From Nemertoderma westbladi (Eukaryota; Xenacoelomorpha; Nemertodermatida; Nemertodermatidae), in assembly GCA_032718475.1 (NCBI GenBank), contig JAUCBJ010000627.1:1-56430 (forward strand): DNA of 56,430 nucleotides, given 5' to 3'. Below the pieces are notes generated by a model. The model did no database searches. It saw nothing but the letters and a program-made list of their open reading frames with translations, and was not told where the DNA came from. Below are positions 38,726 to 50,245 of the stretch, one piece after another. The stretch's first letter is position 1. Every line of letters starts with the position of its first letter. Position numbers and translations under genes: made by a program.

Positions 38726-39611
38726 AATAACATATTATGAATAAATTAAAGAAGAGAGGAGAGGAAAGTTCCCCCCTCCAACCCCCCTCTTAATCGCCAT
38801 CACCCCAACCCAAAGGCGCACAGAGGATTTGTGTGCGTAAAATTTTAAATTTTAGGCGTAGAGGCGACCCAATTTGTAAAAAATATTAAAACTTACCTTA
38901 TGCCGATAGTGTAGATACTGAAATATTAATTTATTATGTCAACCAACACCTCCAACGAAATTATTTAGGTAATTATTATTCTAAAGAATCACGATTAAAT
39001 ACTGAGGCAATCATGTTGCGAGTGCGAGATAAATAATAAGCAAGCTGGCTTATTAGTCTGGCACCTTACTCTAGTAGTGCCTGCCTATGTCCCATAGATG
39101 TAATTACCCGTTGCCAGGTAGTGGTGAGATGATTGGACTGGTTCCCCACTATAGGCAAGAGCAAGCATGTCAAGGAATTATTGAGCTGGAAATATAAATT
39201 GAGGGGCATTTTGATAACTTAATTACGTTTAGATCAATTAAAACTTTCAAATAAATATATATTTAAATAAAAATTTCTTAAAGCAAATCACTTGAAGTAA
39301 TTAAAAACTATAATTGAATGGGGTATGGGGATTACAGCTGTATAATTTTTAAGTATATTTAGTTATATCTTATACTATAAAATAATTAATTCCCATTAAA
39401 AGTCATGTTGAAAATGCTGTTTATTACACTAACCAACATTAATTAATTAATCATTAATTAATTAACTGAATTTATCTTACGTTTAAATTTGAACACAACA
39501 AACAAAACAACAGACACCGATTGAGTTAGTGGTACCTGTATACTAAGCTCGCTTACTTTCGTGGCTCGCCCCACATGGTTTCTAAAATACAAGAAAGGGC
39601 AGTTTATATAC

Positions 39612-39722
39612 AACTAGAGGTTCTACTCGACCTCCAGAAGGCTTTTAATACTGAATCAAAATTTACTACATAAACTGGAAGTAATGGGTGTGGTATCAGT
39701 TGATTGGTTCAAATAATACACG
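39612..39722 (+). pseudogene. RT domain fragment (motif A region)
   Basis: Reading CTCGACCTCCAGAAGGCTTT gives LDLQKAF, the conserved acidic motif A of reverse transcriptase, followed by degraded LHKLEVMGV and VDWFK. Frames shift within it. Probably the continuation of the fragment at 38109-38640. Confidence 0.6.
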
Positions 39723-39754
39723 TTGTGGGCCTTCGCGCAACACGAGAGCCAAAA

Positions 39755-39840
39755 TAAGCAATCCATGCAATGCACAATTGTTGCATTAAAATGCTATGCC
39801 GGTTTATCGACTATTTATTGCGCGGCCACAACTCCATGAC
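39755..39840. repeat. dispersed repeat family D, copy 2
   Basis: Matches 33955-34060 as described there. From 39841 to 40478 the sequence is AT-rich without a recognised gene. Confidence 0.65.
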
Positions 39841-40478
39841 TTGAGGACTCGATGGGCTATCCTCTCTCTCAGCATGGAGCATGGGGTTCCGAACGCTTAA
39901 CTTAATTAATTAATCACTTTAATAGTGATGTCTAGGAATATTGATGACATTCATATCCTTATTTATTTATTTGTATGGTATTAATTTCGCACTGCCAACT
40001 CGCCAGGGCGAGTACAAGCGTTTCATTGCCTCACCAGTATTCTTAATTTCCGCATCTAGTATTTGTTTATAATTTATTATTGGTGTTTGGGTTACTATTT
40101 GTTGGCATTCAACTCCAGCCATCATCAATAATTGTCCCAAACAAAGCTCGTTATTTTAATTGTAGAGTTCAGCATAAATGAGAGAAATAACTGTTTGAGT
40201 AGCTATATTAGTCAGATATGTTCACATCCTTTCATTTTCAGACTTTCACCTTTATTTGAGATAAAATAATTATTTCTTTAGAGGTCTACGGGCTACGTTC
40301 GACCTTCTCCTATAGTTTATATTTAATACAAAACTAATAAATACCCTTTGAACATTAGCAGATAATACAATTCAATTTAATTAGGCCTACTCATTAAAAG
40401 AAAAGGTCAACTTTATATAAAGTATACAATACATTATACTTTATATTTATATATAATAATTATTTACATCATTGTGTG

Positions 40479-40592
40479 CAAAGTAGCACTTTGCAGCGTT
40501 ATGACCCGAGTTTATTTATGTGCCGAGCGAGCGCAGCGAGGGAGGTTTACATAAATAAACAAGGGTCTTTAACGCTGAAAAGTGACCTTTGC
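40479..40592. repeat. 114-bp foldback with GCAAAGT ends
   Basis: The left arm GCAAAGTAGCACTTTGCAGC, then GTTATGACCC and TTTATTTATGT, pairs with ACATAAATAAAC, GGGTC, TTAACGC and ACCTTTGC on the right. The loop has GAGCGAGCGCAGCGAGGGAG. The AAAGTAG(C/T)ACTTTGC piece is the core of the nearby 22-bp arrays. Confidence 0.8.
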
Positions 40593-41138
40593 AAGCTATG
40601 ATACATGTAATGTTGTTACATTATGTCAACGCAGCGTTCGCTATGTGAAGAAAGGATTTTATAGATGATCATTTAAACATTTTAATCATGTACTTTTTCA
40701 AATATTAGTGAAAATTATTACCAGGTACACAATATTAATTATACGTTAATATTAATTATATCTAATTAAAGTTTATTGTTGTTATCATGGATGTGATAAA
40801 TCTTGTATCCTTTGTTGACTGAAGCAAACTCACCGTCTGTATCCGTTCAGTGTTACTGAACACTGTCGTCATATTTTCTAGCTCATTTTCTCGAAAATGT
40901 CTTCTATAGGACATATGGAATACAGTCTTACACGTTAAACAATTATTTACATACAGTAGCTACTGTAGTCCCGTCACTTCAAACTGGACGCACGCATTAT
41001 GCAAACACGTGCTGCTTTATTGAATAAAGAAGCACTTATTAATATAAATGGAAATAATACATTCTGGAATACGGTAATTGAAGTTGTTTCCATGTCATTG
41101 ATTACTTGTAGCGTTCTGTCCTATTGGCCGCAACGCTG

Positions 41139-41520
41139 CAAAGTAGTACTTTGCACAGTACAAAGTAGTACTTTGCACAGTACAAAGTAGTACTTTGCAC
41201 AGTACAAAGTAGTACTTTGCACAGTACAAAGTTCTTTTTTTCATTTTTATATGTCAATTTAATAAAGCAAAATGCCAACAAATATATACTACACGATACA
41301 TTTAGCATTTACGGGGGAAATTCAACAGTACAAAGTAGTACTTTGCACAGTACAAAGTAGTACTTTGCACAGTACAAAGTAGTACTTTGCACAGTACAAA
41401 GTAGTACTTTGCACAGTACAAAGTAGTACTTTGCACAGTACAAAGTAGTACTTTGCACAGTACAAAGTAGTACTTTGCACAGTACAAAGTAGTACTTTGC
41501 ACAGTACAAAGTAGTACCCT
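41139..41520. repeat. 22-bp palindromic tandem arrays
   Basis: The unit ACAGTACAAAGTAGTACTTT plus GC is repeated about four times at 41139-41235 and about nine times at 41325-41517, separated by 90 bases of unique sequence. The unit is nearly its own reverse complement. The minus-strand frames reading CAKYYFVLCKVLLCTVQ arise from the repeat alone. Confidence 0.95.
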
Positions 41521-41886
41521 GCAAGGATTCCAAATATGTAATACAATTTAAATTTCGTTGAAAAATAGCAGCGAGTTATGGGCGTTCAAATGTTGCATGG
41601 TTTTTCACCTGCGCGAGGCTATTATATTCTATTTAATAAATAAACCATATTCTGGAACACTTTTTAAATGTATGAATAGCTACGTAATAGTATTGATTAA
41701 AGATGTAATGCATTGTTGCCCAGCTACGTATTTGGATAAACAAAATACTCCAGATTATAATGCATTTATTAAATAGAATATAATAGCTTCGCGCAGGTGC
41801 AAAACCATAACATTTGAACGCCAATATAACTCAGCTATTTTACAACGAAATTCAAATTGTGTTACATATTTGGAATCGTTGCAGGG
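41517..41886. mobile_element. 370-bp foldback with arms of about 125 bp
   Basis: The left arm 41517-41641 and right arm 41764-41886 are complementary along their length (outer CCCTGCAA, inner CTATTTAATAAAT), about 90% by eye. The centre also keeps traces of symmetry (GCTACGTA on both sides). It abuts the 22-bp array exactly. No gene in 41887-42296. Confidence 0.85.
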
Positions 41887-42296
41887 CCAGCTTTCCATTG
41901 TTACACAGCGCCGGGGACTTCCCGGATTTTAATATATATATAATTATATACAAACAAACAGCTATAAGGTAGAAGAATAACTGCGGTGTAACTGGTGTAA
42001 TATCGCTGGAGACACTTTTTTAAACGCTTGTAGCTAAAGATTGAAAGCAAAAATAAAAATTCTGGCTCACCCAGTCAGTGGTCGGGAGGTGAAACTATCT
42101 CTGTTTCAAATTTCATGCAATCTCATTAAGATTTGTAGAAAAATTAGGGGGGGGGGGCATGTACCTGAATAACGACACTATATTCTAGGACATGGTGTAT
42201 TGTTGTGTGCTTTCAGTTTTGAGCCCCAACTCAAATAACTTATTTCCTGTTTATACAAGTAACAACTCTAGGCCTTGCCTTCACTGAATACTCTAA

Positions 42297-45200
42297 ATGG
42301 TACCGAAGGCCAAGATGAATATGTTGATTACCCTAATATTTCTATCAACAATGTGTTTAGCTATGAACAGAGTGGATGCGTTGAAAGTGGCTTCGTTTAA
42401 TATACAGATATTTGGTGAGAACAAGATGAATGAACCAGAGGTTGTTAAAGTTCTAGTCAAGGTGAGATAAAGAGATTCATTTACTCTTTACAATAATAGG
42501 TTTGTTAAGCGGTAAAATTGTTGACCTAGAAACAATCGAATAAGGGGTAACAAGGTGCTCTGGATCGGGTGGTGGGTGTGTTTTTTGTAAAACGCGAGGA
42601 AACGGTCGAAATTGGCGGGTTTAAGTACGCCCGGGAAGCCAATTTTGTAAATCGGTTGTGATTGGCTGCGCTACAGATTTGACGTCACTATAAAGTGGTC
42701 TGATAATTTCTTAATCTTGGTTTCTATGGATAGCGATTTTCGATACATTCACATGCACATTTAATCTCAATCATTTCACACGCGGCGTATAGTGACGTCA
42801 CGACCAATCACAGATTATTTTCATATTTTGAATAATTTTTAAACTGAAAACACAAATATCTCGGCTATTTTAGCATCTTATTGAATTCTGTAAACGCCAT
42901 TGTGTTTCTGTGATATTATTGCATCTAATTGATCTGGTTTTGAATTTGAGTCGTGAAAAGTTAAATTCATTAGTTAAATTCATTACTTAAATTCATTACT
43001 TAAATTTATTACTTAAATTCATTACTTAAATTAATTACTTAAATTCATTACTTAAATTCATTTCTTAAATTCATTACTTAAATTCATTACTTAAATTCAT
43101 TACTTAAATTCATTACTTAAATTTATTACTTAAATTCATTACTTAAATTCATTACTTATATTCATTACTTAAATTCATTACTTAAATTCATTACTTAAAT
43201 TCATTACTTAAATTCATTACTTAAATTTATTACTTAAATTCATTACTTAAATTCAATACTTAATTTCATTACTTCAATTCATTACTTAAATTCATTACTT
43301 AAATTCATTACTTAAATTAAATTCATTACTTAAATTCATAAATTCATGCGCACCAACCCTATTACATTGTGTTGGTACTTAATCATATTGCTGTAAAGTT
43401 ATTAATTAACCAAACACTACTTCATTTAGATTTTAAACAGATACGATCTGATTTTGATCATGGAGATTCGAGATAAAAGTGAAACTGCGATTTACCAGCT
43501 GTTGAAGGATGTTAACGCCCACGCACATGCTGGGGGTAAATACGATGTAACAGTTGGTCCACGACTAGGTGACTCTGATTCAAAAGAACAATATGCGTAT
43601 ATGTACAAGTGAGTGGTCTAGTTTATATTTATTATTGCGCAAATCTCATCTTGGCCAATTAATATCCCGACTCAAGGTTAAATTACAAATTTGGGGAAAG
43701 GAGCAGGTTAAAGTGGCACGTTATTCTAACCAAAACAATAAAGGAAACTATATATAACAGGTTAGGTTACAGTTTTATTTTTGGAGAGGGACGCTAATAA
43801 TTGATTGCGTCTAAAGTCCATCCGTATCTTGTGTTTTGATCTTATGCCAACCACACGCCGAGCGAGCCGAGCGACGACGGTCGAGCGAGCTCGGACAGTG
43901 GAAATGAGATCCTTCCAGGCTTGTCGCAATTTCGTTTCTCCCAAGTTCAGTATCCCTTTCAGCTGATCTATATATGTTATAGCCAGTCGTCCACGGGATC
44001 GCTTACCGTACCTTGTTCTGGTTGCCAGAAAAGTTCACAAAGAATAGTTGATACAGGTGGTATTGTACAATAAAGTTCAGCGTTTGTCACATTGTGTTGT
44101 CTCCAGCTGATGTTTAGGGCTGCCCGTGGTTTCCATAGTGACCATAAAGTGTATGTACATAAAGTTAACAACTAATAACATCCCAGGTAAATGGCTATAT
44201 TACCATAGCAACTTACTCGACAAATATTTGCAGGAAGGATCTTATAAAAATCAGCAACGAATATACCTATAAAGGGGTCGATGTATTCGAACGGAACCCG
44301 TATGTGGTGGAGGTTGAAACCAAGTACATCCCGTTACCGAGGTTCTTTATTATCGGTATCCACACCCAACCTTCGAAAGCGAAAGCAGAAATAGATAGTC
44401 TTGTTGACGTTTACGACAATGCCGTCAGGAAACTTGGAATTAAGGTAAATATCAGATTACTTATCCAATACCAGTCACATATCCGTCATTACGAACAAAA
44501 ATGACACCCTATCATCTCTACAGGACTCGTTTATTGTTTTGGTTAGAATATAATGACCATGTATCTGCTCCTTTCCCTTAATTTACCACGGAGACATTGG
44601 CTTCCAATTATAAGCCCTGGTTCGATCCCAGCTTAGACGAATCAGTTATGTTTAGTAATGTCATTTATAGGCTGCAGCCTAGCCTATGCTAAACTTTCAT
44701 CCTTGACTGAGCGATAAGTGGTAACCAAGTCTTCTTGGGAACAGAGTTGAAGGGTTTACTGTAGAAGATCACCCATGGGTGGTGAAGAGGCATTCCTTTA
44801 GGAAACAGAGTGGAAGGATTTACTGTGGAAGATCACCCATGGTGGTGAACAGACATTCCTTTCGGACACAGATTGGAAGGATTTACTGTGGAAGATCACG
44901 CATGGTGGTGAACAGGAATTATTTTAGGAAATAGAGTGGAAGGGTTTATTGTGGAAGATCACCATGGCGGTGAATGGCATTCCTTTAGGAAACAGAGTGG
45001 AAGGGTTTACTGTGGAAGATCACCATGGTGGTGAACTGGCATTCCTTTAGGTAACATGGCATTCCTTTAGGAAACAGAGTAGAAGTGTTTACTGTGGAAG
45101 ATCACCCATGGTGGCGAACATACATTCCTTTAGGAAACAAAGTGGAAGAGTTTACTGTGGAATATCACCCATGGTGGTGAACAGACATTCCTTTAGGACA

Positions 45201-46048
45201 CAGAGTTGTAGGATTTACTGTGGAAGATCACGCATGGTGGTGAACAGGAATTATTTTAGGAAATAGAGTGGATGGGTTTATTGTGGAAGATCACCATGGC
45301 GGTGAATGGCATTCCTTTAGGAAACAGAGTGGAAGGGTTTACTGTGGAAGATCACCGTGGCGGTGAATGGCATTCCTTTAGAAACAGAGTGGAAGTGTTT
45401 ACTGTGGAAGATCACCCATGGAACAGGCATTCCTTTAGGAAAGAGAGTGGAAGAGTTTAATGAGGAAGATCACCAATGGTGTTACAAAATGGCTTTACAG
45501 GGGGGACTTAACTTAAAACCCAAATAGAATTAGATAAGTTAATTTTAATAGCTGTCCACCGTGCTCATCGAATTCTCCTTAAAAAGAGCCTTCGAATGAT
45601 ATATATGTTTATAGGTTTTGAAAGAAAAAATTTTTGACGAAAATCCCATCTTAAGTTTGGCCACTTTTAGTGATATTGACCACCCCGTACGGTACATTTC
45701 TCAAACTAATCCATTTTCCTTTATGTAATTACCCATTGACCAAATATTATATAATTTAATTATATATGATATGAATGTCATTGTAAGAGTTCTTCCATAA
45801 GAACTTAGTCGATACATTTTAATTTCAAAATAAAAAACTGTATGTTTTAATATTTTACAATCTCGCTTTTTACATGCAGGATGGGCTTATAATGGGAGAT
45901 TTGAACGCCGGTTGCACTTACGTTTGTAAGAGGTGCTGGGCGAATATTAGGCTTCGGACTCAGTCCAGATTCACATGGCTGATAAACGATACAGTCGATA
46001 CAACCACAACTGATACAAACTGCGCCTATGATAGGTTTATCACTGCAG
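42297..46048 (+). CDS. DNase I-like secreted endonuclease, exons 1-4
   Basis: Four exons join in phase: 42297-42461, 43430-43608, 44234-44444 and 45880-46048, each with AG before and GT after (donors GTGAGA, GTGAGT, GTAAAT, GTAATG). The product starts with a signal peptide (MLITLIFLSTMCLA). It then has LKVASFNIQIFGENK, ILNRYDLILIMEIRD with the catalytic Glu, VETKYIPLPRFFIIGIHTQP with the catalytic His, MGDLNAGCTYV with an active-site Asp and Asn, and CAYDRFITAG. The family cuts double-stranded DNA outside the cell. Note IMEIRD where most relatives have a Gln before the Glu. The final exon with the second catalytic His (SDHYP in the family) was not found; a candidate short exon is at 49819-49882. 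Introns hold repeats and retroelement pieces. Confidence 0.88.
42515..42785. repeat. dispersed repeat family C, copy 2
   Basis: In intron 1 of the DNase I-like gene; see the copy at 32530-32840. Confidence 0.8.
42955..43345. repeat. 13-bp tandem repeat AAATTCATTACTT
   Basis: About 30 copies with scattered variants (TTTATT, TTAATT, TCAATA) in intron 1. Unit length is constant at 13. Confidence 0.95.
43880..44125 (-). pseudogene. 3' end of a non-LTR retrotransposon, in intron 2
   Basis: The minus strand matches the last 120 codons of the element at 47412-49682 (RAALNISWRQH, NAELY, TIPPVST, RDTELGRNEIAT, AWKDLISTVRARS) with a deletion of about 70 nt around TLRERRLRFSGHCW. It is a partial, inverted copy inside the DNase gene. 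Confidence 0.85.
44745..45480. repeat. about 62-bp tandem repeat in intron 3
   Basis: Units contain GGTTTACTGTGGAAGATCAC, CATGGTGGTGAAC and ATTCCTTTAGGAAACAGAGT, about eleven copies with small indels. Small open frames inside are repeat by-products. The same unit is not seen elsewhere in the window. Confidence 0.92.
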
Positions 46049-46208
46049 GTAATGTATGTAATTGACTAAAAAGCGAGTCATGAAGTAAATGATCCTAACC
46101 TCACTCTATGAAGTTATTCATATGCGACCAAATAGTCTGGTCAATAGACCAAATACGTTCAACTGTGTAACCATCACATTTCCATTTTAGGCTATTTCGT
46201 TGTCCACA

Positions 46209-46335
46209 CTTGCCCTCCCTCGCCCTCCCTTGCCCTCCATCGCCCTCCCTCACCCTCCCTCGCCCTCCCTCGACCTCCCTCGCCCTACCTCGCCCTCCCT
46301 CGCCCTACCTCGCCCTCCCTCGCCCTGCCTCGCTA
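46209..46335. repeat. CGCCCTCCCT minisatellite
   Basis: A 10-bp pyrimidine-rich unit in about 12 variant copies, next to the 3' side of a retroelement fragment. Strong strand asymmetry may allow a triplex (H-DNA). Confidence 0.92.
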
Positions 46336-46339
46336 TATC

Positions 46340-47285
46340 CCTCGATATCATCACCCCATCATCATTATGATGATCTAAGGACATGCGTAGAACATAGTCA
46401 ACCACAATTATGAACAAGAATGGTGCAAGTGTGTCTCCCTGGAGGACGCCCCATAACACTTCAAATGGTTCTGTGTCACCGTCAACAGTAGACACAAATG
46501 TTGTCAAACCATCGTATACTGATCTGATTGCTGCAATAATTTCATCAGGAATCCCATATAATGAGAGTATGCTGAACATACGTGAGCAAGGGACTGAATC
46601 GAAGGCCTTTAAGAAGTCAACAAATATAACAGCCAGATGCCTGTCTTTCTTTTTTGATAACTCTTCAATTATCCTTCAACTATCCCTCCTTTTCTGTGCC
46701 AAAATGGGCTCCATGGTCCCACGACCTTTACGGAACCCATTCTGATTTCCACGGAGCAGTCTCTCAATGGGATCCCTGATGCGATTTAATAAAATTATAT
46801 TGTATAGCTTTGCAGCAATCGAGATCAATGAGATTCCCCTAAAAGAACCATAGAGTGTTATTCCCTTCTTGGGAACTGACACCAAATTATTTGTTTTCAT
46901 TTCTTGTGGGACTCTTGTTGTTCGGTACATGTCTACTATGATGGGATAGATGAGCTTTAAACACTCAGGTATTTTAAAGACCTCAGGGGGAACACCATCT
47001 ACTCCACTGGCACGATTGGTCTTAATGCTCTTTGCAGCAGCCTTCACTTCTGCAAAGGATATATCACCAATGGGAATATCTGGGAGTACAGACTCAGACA
47101 CTTTTACTTCTATAAAGTTATCAGGCAATACCCCGTCATTATTGAGGAGCTTTTCAAAGTGGGCCTTCCAACCATTGAGGCGATCGGCTGGTGATTCAGC
47201 CTTAACCTTGGTGGTTGGATGGCTTTTCCGCCCAGTGAGCAGATTGATCGATTTCCATGCCTGGGATGAGTGCCTTGGTTCAACT
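46340..47285 (-). pseudogene. second non-LTR RT copy, diverged and broken
   Basis: Minus-strand frames read SIKTNRASGVDGVPPEVF, NNLVSVPKKGITLYGSFRG and NQNGFRKGRGTMEPI (46676-47285, open without an ATG to its 5' edge), then, after a frame change near 46600-46690, VDFLKAFDS and GVLQGDTLAPFLFIIVVDYVLR. It resembles the element at 47412-49682 in layout but is clearly a different subfamily. It ends beside the CT-rich minisatellite. Confidence 0.85.
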
Positions 47286-47395
47286 TAAAAAGTAATACTA
47301 ATATTATATATAATATAATATAATATTATTATATAAACAACTTAAAAAGTAATACTAATATTATATATAATATAATATAATATTATTATATAAAC
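47281..47395. repeat. 57-bp tandem duplication
   Basis: CAACTTAAAAAGTAATACTA plus an AT-only tail occurs twice in direct succession between two head-to-head retroelement copies. Confidence 0.92.
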
Positions 47396-47411
47396 ATATT
47401 TAATATAATAC

Positions 47412-49682
47412 CCTAATGGAACCAAAGCACAACTGGATTACATCCTTATAAACAAAAAGTGGAGAAATAGCATGATCAACTGCGAGGCATACAGCTCGTT
47501 CAACCTAATTGGTTCGGACCACAGAATTGTGACTGCAGAGATCAGACTCAGTTTGAGAGCCAGCAAACCCAGGACAAGCAAGCAAATCAACTATGACTGG
47601 GAGAAACTCAGAACTGACAATGCTGTAAAGGATGCTTATACAGTAGAAGTTCAAAACCGCTTTGAAGCACTTCAGTCAATGGATGAAGACCAATCCACCG
47701 ATTCAATATACCAGAATATAATAACAGCCCACAAGGAATCAGCTAAGAGGCATATCCCCCAGAAACCTAAACGAAAACAGTATGTGCCATGGCAAAACTC
47801 TGAGGTTACTTGTAAGAGAGAAGATCTCAAGATAGCCTACAAAGTTAAAACCGAACAACCAACAACCGAAAACATCAACAAGGTTGAGAAAGCTAAGGAC
47901 GATCTTAAATTGGCCTACAACATCAGCCAGGAAAAGTACATACAGGATAAAACTGAAGCAATTACAACTGCTCACATACAGCAACAATCAAGACTTACCT
48001 GGCAAACTGTAAATGAGGTATCTGGTCGGAAAAGTTGTGCAAAGGGGCGCCTCAAAGCCGATAGTCCTGAAGAACGTGTTGGGAAGTGGAAAAATCACTT
48101 CAGCAACTTGCTTGGGCAGCCACCAAACATCGAGGTCAGCCCTACAAGGAAAATATATGACAAGACACTACCTATAGAAACAGGGGACTTCACACCTGCC
48201 GAACTCCAAAGAAGCATTAAAAGCATGCCCAATAATAAAGCGAGTGGATTAGATGAAATCCCAGCGGAGGTATGGAAAACCGGAGTGCTAAATAGACCAT
48301 TAATGAATGTTTGCAACCGGATGTTAAAAGGGGAAAAGCCACCACCAATTTGGACTAAAGGTCAACTAAAGCCTCTCCCCAAGAAAGGAGACCTCGGCAT
48401 ACCAACAAACTATCGTGGGATCTGTCAGCTTGTGGTAGCTGCCAAAATATACAATAAAATGATTCTATATAGGATTAGGCCTCATATAGAGAAACTACTG
48501 CGTAAGAGCCAAAACGGATTTCGACCAAGTAGATCAACAATAGCTCAGATACTTGCACTACGGAGACTGATTGAAGGAATTAAGTCAAAGAATCTCCCCG
48601 CAGTCATGACTTTTGTGGACTTCAAGAAGGCATTCGACTCCATCCATAGAGGTAAAATGCTTGAAATCCTAAGAGCTTATGGAATACCAGAAGTAATTGT
48701 TGCTGGCATTGGATTGTTATATTGTGACACAGAAGCGCAGGTACTCTCACCAGATGGTGAAACTGAGTTTTTCTCCATCCTGGCTGGTGTACTGCAAGGT
48801 GACACATTAGCACCATTACTATTTGTAATTGTGCTGGATTACGCAATGAGGACGGCCACAAAGGGTGAAGATCTGGGATTCACACTTCAAGAACGCAGAA
48901 GTAGTAGATATCCGGCAACTACAGTCACAGACACCGACTTTGCGGATGACATCGCCCTGCTCTCTAATACGCTAGCAGATGCACAGCTTCTACTAAATAA
49001 AGTGGAGAGGGCTGCTAAGGAGGTTGGATTGCATATAAATGCTACCAAGACCGAATTCATGACCTTTAATGTTGATGGAAACTTGACAACCATTGATAAT
49101 AATCAACTAAGGAAGGTCGATGACTTCCAGTACCTTGGATCATGGATAGAGAGTAGCAAAAAGGACATAGAAGTTAGGAAAGCAAAGGCTTGGGTAGCTC
49201 TATCAAAAATGGATACCATCTGGAAATCAGATCTCTCCAGGCACCTGAAGACTAAGTTCTTTCGAGCCACAGTGGAAAGTGTATTTTTATACGGGGGTGA
49301 GACCTGGACACTGACTAAATCACTTGAACAACGAATTGATGGTTGCTACACAAGACTACTAAGGGCAGCCCTAAACATCAGCTGGAGACAACACATGACA
49401 AACGCCGAGCTTTATGGTACAATACCACCTGTATCAACCACCCTCCGTGAACGCAGATTAAGATTCAGTGGGCACTGCTGGCGAAGTAAAGACGAGGTCA
49501 TACCAGATCTACTTCTCTGGCAACCAACCCATGGAAAGCGTAGTCGTGGACGACCTGCCATAACATATATAGATCAACTTGAAAGGGATACTGAACTTGG
49601 GAGAAACGAAATTGCGACAACTATGGAGAATCGGGAAGCCTGGAAGGATCTCATTTCCACTGTCCGAGTTCGCTCGACCTAG
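47412..49682 (+). CDS. non-LTR retrotransposon ORF2, 5'-truncated
   Basis: The frame is open from about 47412 to the stop at 49682; the first ATG is at 47472. It begins inside the C-terminal part of the APE endonuclease (LDYILINKKW, then IGSDHR). The reverse transcriptase domain has NKASGLDEIPAEVW, PLPKKGDLGIPTNYRGI, FVDFKKAFDSIHRGK, GVLQGDTLAPLLFVIVLDY and DTDFADDIALL, so the catalytic acids are intact. A C-terminal region (RLRFSGHCWR..RGRPAITYIDQL) is typical of CR1/RTE-related elements in invertebrates. It has no stop inside, so the insertion is young. The 3' end has no poly(A); short ATA repeats follow. Confidence 0.92.
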   Translation, partial: PNGTKAQLDYILINKKWRNSMINCEAYSSFNLIGSDHRIVTAEIRLSLRASKPRTSKQINYDWEKLRTDNAVKDAYTVEVQNRFEALQSMDEDQSTDSIYQNIITAHKESAKRHIPQKPKRKQYVPWQNSEVTCKREDLKIAYKVKTEQPTTENINKVEKAKDDLKLAYNISQEKYIQDKTEAITTAHIQQQSRLTWQTVNEVSGRKSCAKGRLKADSPEERVGKWKNHFSNLLGQPPNIEVSPTRKIYDKTLPIETGDFTPAELQRSIKSMPNNKASGLDEIPAEVWKTGVLNRPLMNVCNRMLKGEKPPPIWTKGQLKPLPKKGDLGIPTNYRGICQLVVAAKIYNKMILYRIRPHIEKLLRKSQNGFRPSRSTIAQILALRRLIEGIKSKNLPAVMTFVDFKKAFDSIHRGKMLEILRAYGIPEVIVAGIGLLYCDTEAQVLSPDGETEFFSILAGVLQGDTLAPLLFVIVLDYAMRTATKGEDLGFTLQERRSSRYPATTVTDTDFADDIALLSNTLADAQLLLNKVERAAKEVGLHINATKTEFMTFNVDGNLTTIDNNQLRKVDDFQYLGSWIESSKKDIEVRKAKAWVALSKMDTIWKSDLSRHLKTKFFRATVESVFLYGGETWTLTKSLEQRIDGCYTRLLRAALNISWRQHMTNAELYGTIPPVSTTLRERRLRFSGHCWRSKDEVIPDLLLWQPTHGKRSRGRPAITYIDQLERDTELGRNEIATTMENREAWKDLISTVRVRST

Positions 49683-49818
49683 TAGTAGTAATATACTAAA
49701 TAATGAATATAATATAGACATATCTTTTACTATAAAATATATATATTATATAATAAGTATATTATATAGATATATATATATATATAATATTGAGTTGAAC
49801 GAATTATGTTTTTGACAG

Positions 49819-49882
49819 ACCAATATCAAGCAAGTAAAATTAATTGGAAACAGAGAAACAACATGTTCCTATCTGTTCAACC
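49819..49882 (+). CDS. possible further exon of the DNase I-like gene
   Basis: A 64-nt stretch between TTTTTGACAG and GTAAGT, both strong splice signals. Joined in phase after exon 4 it reads DQYQASKINWK and does not resemble the DNase I C-terminus; another frame (NIKQVKLIGN) looks more protein-like but does not fit the phase. It may be an exon of something else. Confidence 0.25.
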
Positions 49883-49995
49883 GTAAGTAGTCATCATTTT
49901 ATTTAAGCAGGGACACAAAGCGCAACCCTGTTTAAATACTGCAAGTAAAATTATCACATTGGTTACATTTTTGCATATGTGTTTCGCCGGGATTT

Positions 49996-50030
49996 GGCTC
50001 ATCAGCTACACTAAGTGTAGCTGATGAGCC
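49996..50030. repeat. 17-bp perfect palindrome with 1-nt centre
   Basis: GGCTCATCAGCTACACT and its exact complement, separated by a single A. Directly followed by the 39-bp array. Confidence 0.9.
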
Positions 50031-50212
50031 TTGTAATACTAAGCTACTGCTGTATAACTGGCCTTGTAATACTAAGCCACTGCTACTGCTGTATAACTGG
50101 CCTTGTAATACTAGACCACTGCTAGTGCTGTATAACTGGCCTTGTAATACTAAACCACTGCTAGTGCTGTATAACTGGCCTTGTAATACTAAACCACTGC
50201 TACTGCTGTATT
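50031..50212. repeat. 39-bp tandem repeat, about 4.5 copies
   Basis: The unit TGTATAACTGGCCTTGTAAT plus ACTAAACCACTGCTAGTGC is repeated with small differences (CTACTGC or CTAGTGC). Confidence 0.92.
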
Positions 50213-50245
50213 TGATTGATTTATCTTTTATTCACAATAAAATAC

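Noticed and set aside
41102-41546. Overlapping minus-strand ORFs reading CKVLLCTVQSTTLYC
   Set aside because: Products of the 22-bp palindromic array, again open in all frames.
44620-44660. tRNA gene at a GGTTCGATCCC B box
   Set aside because: No cloverleaf can be drawn around it; probably a SINE remnant.
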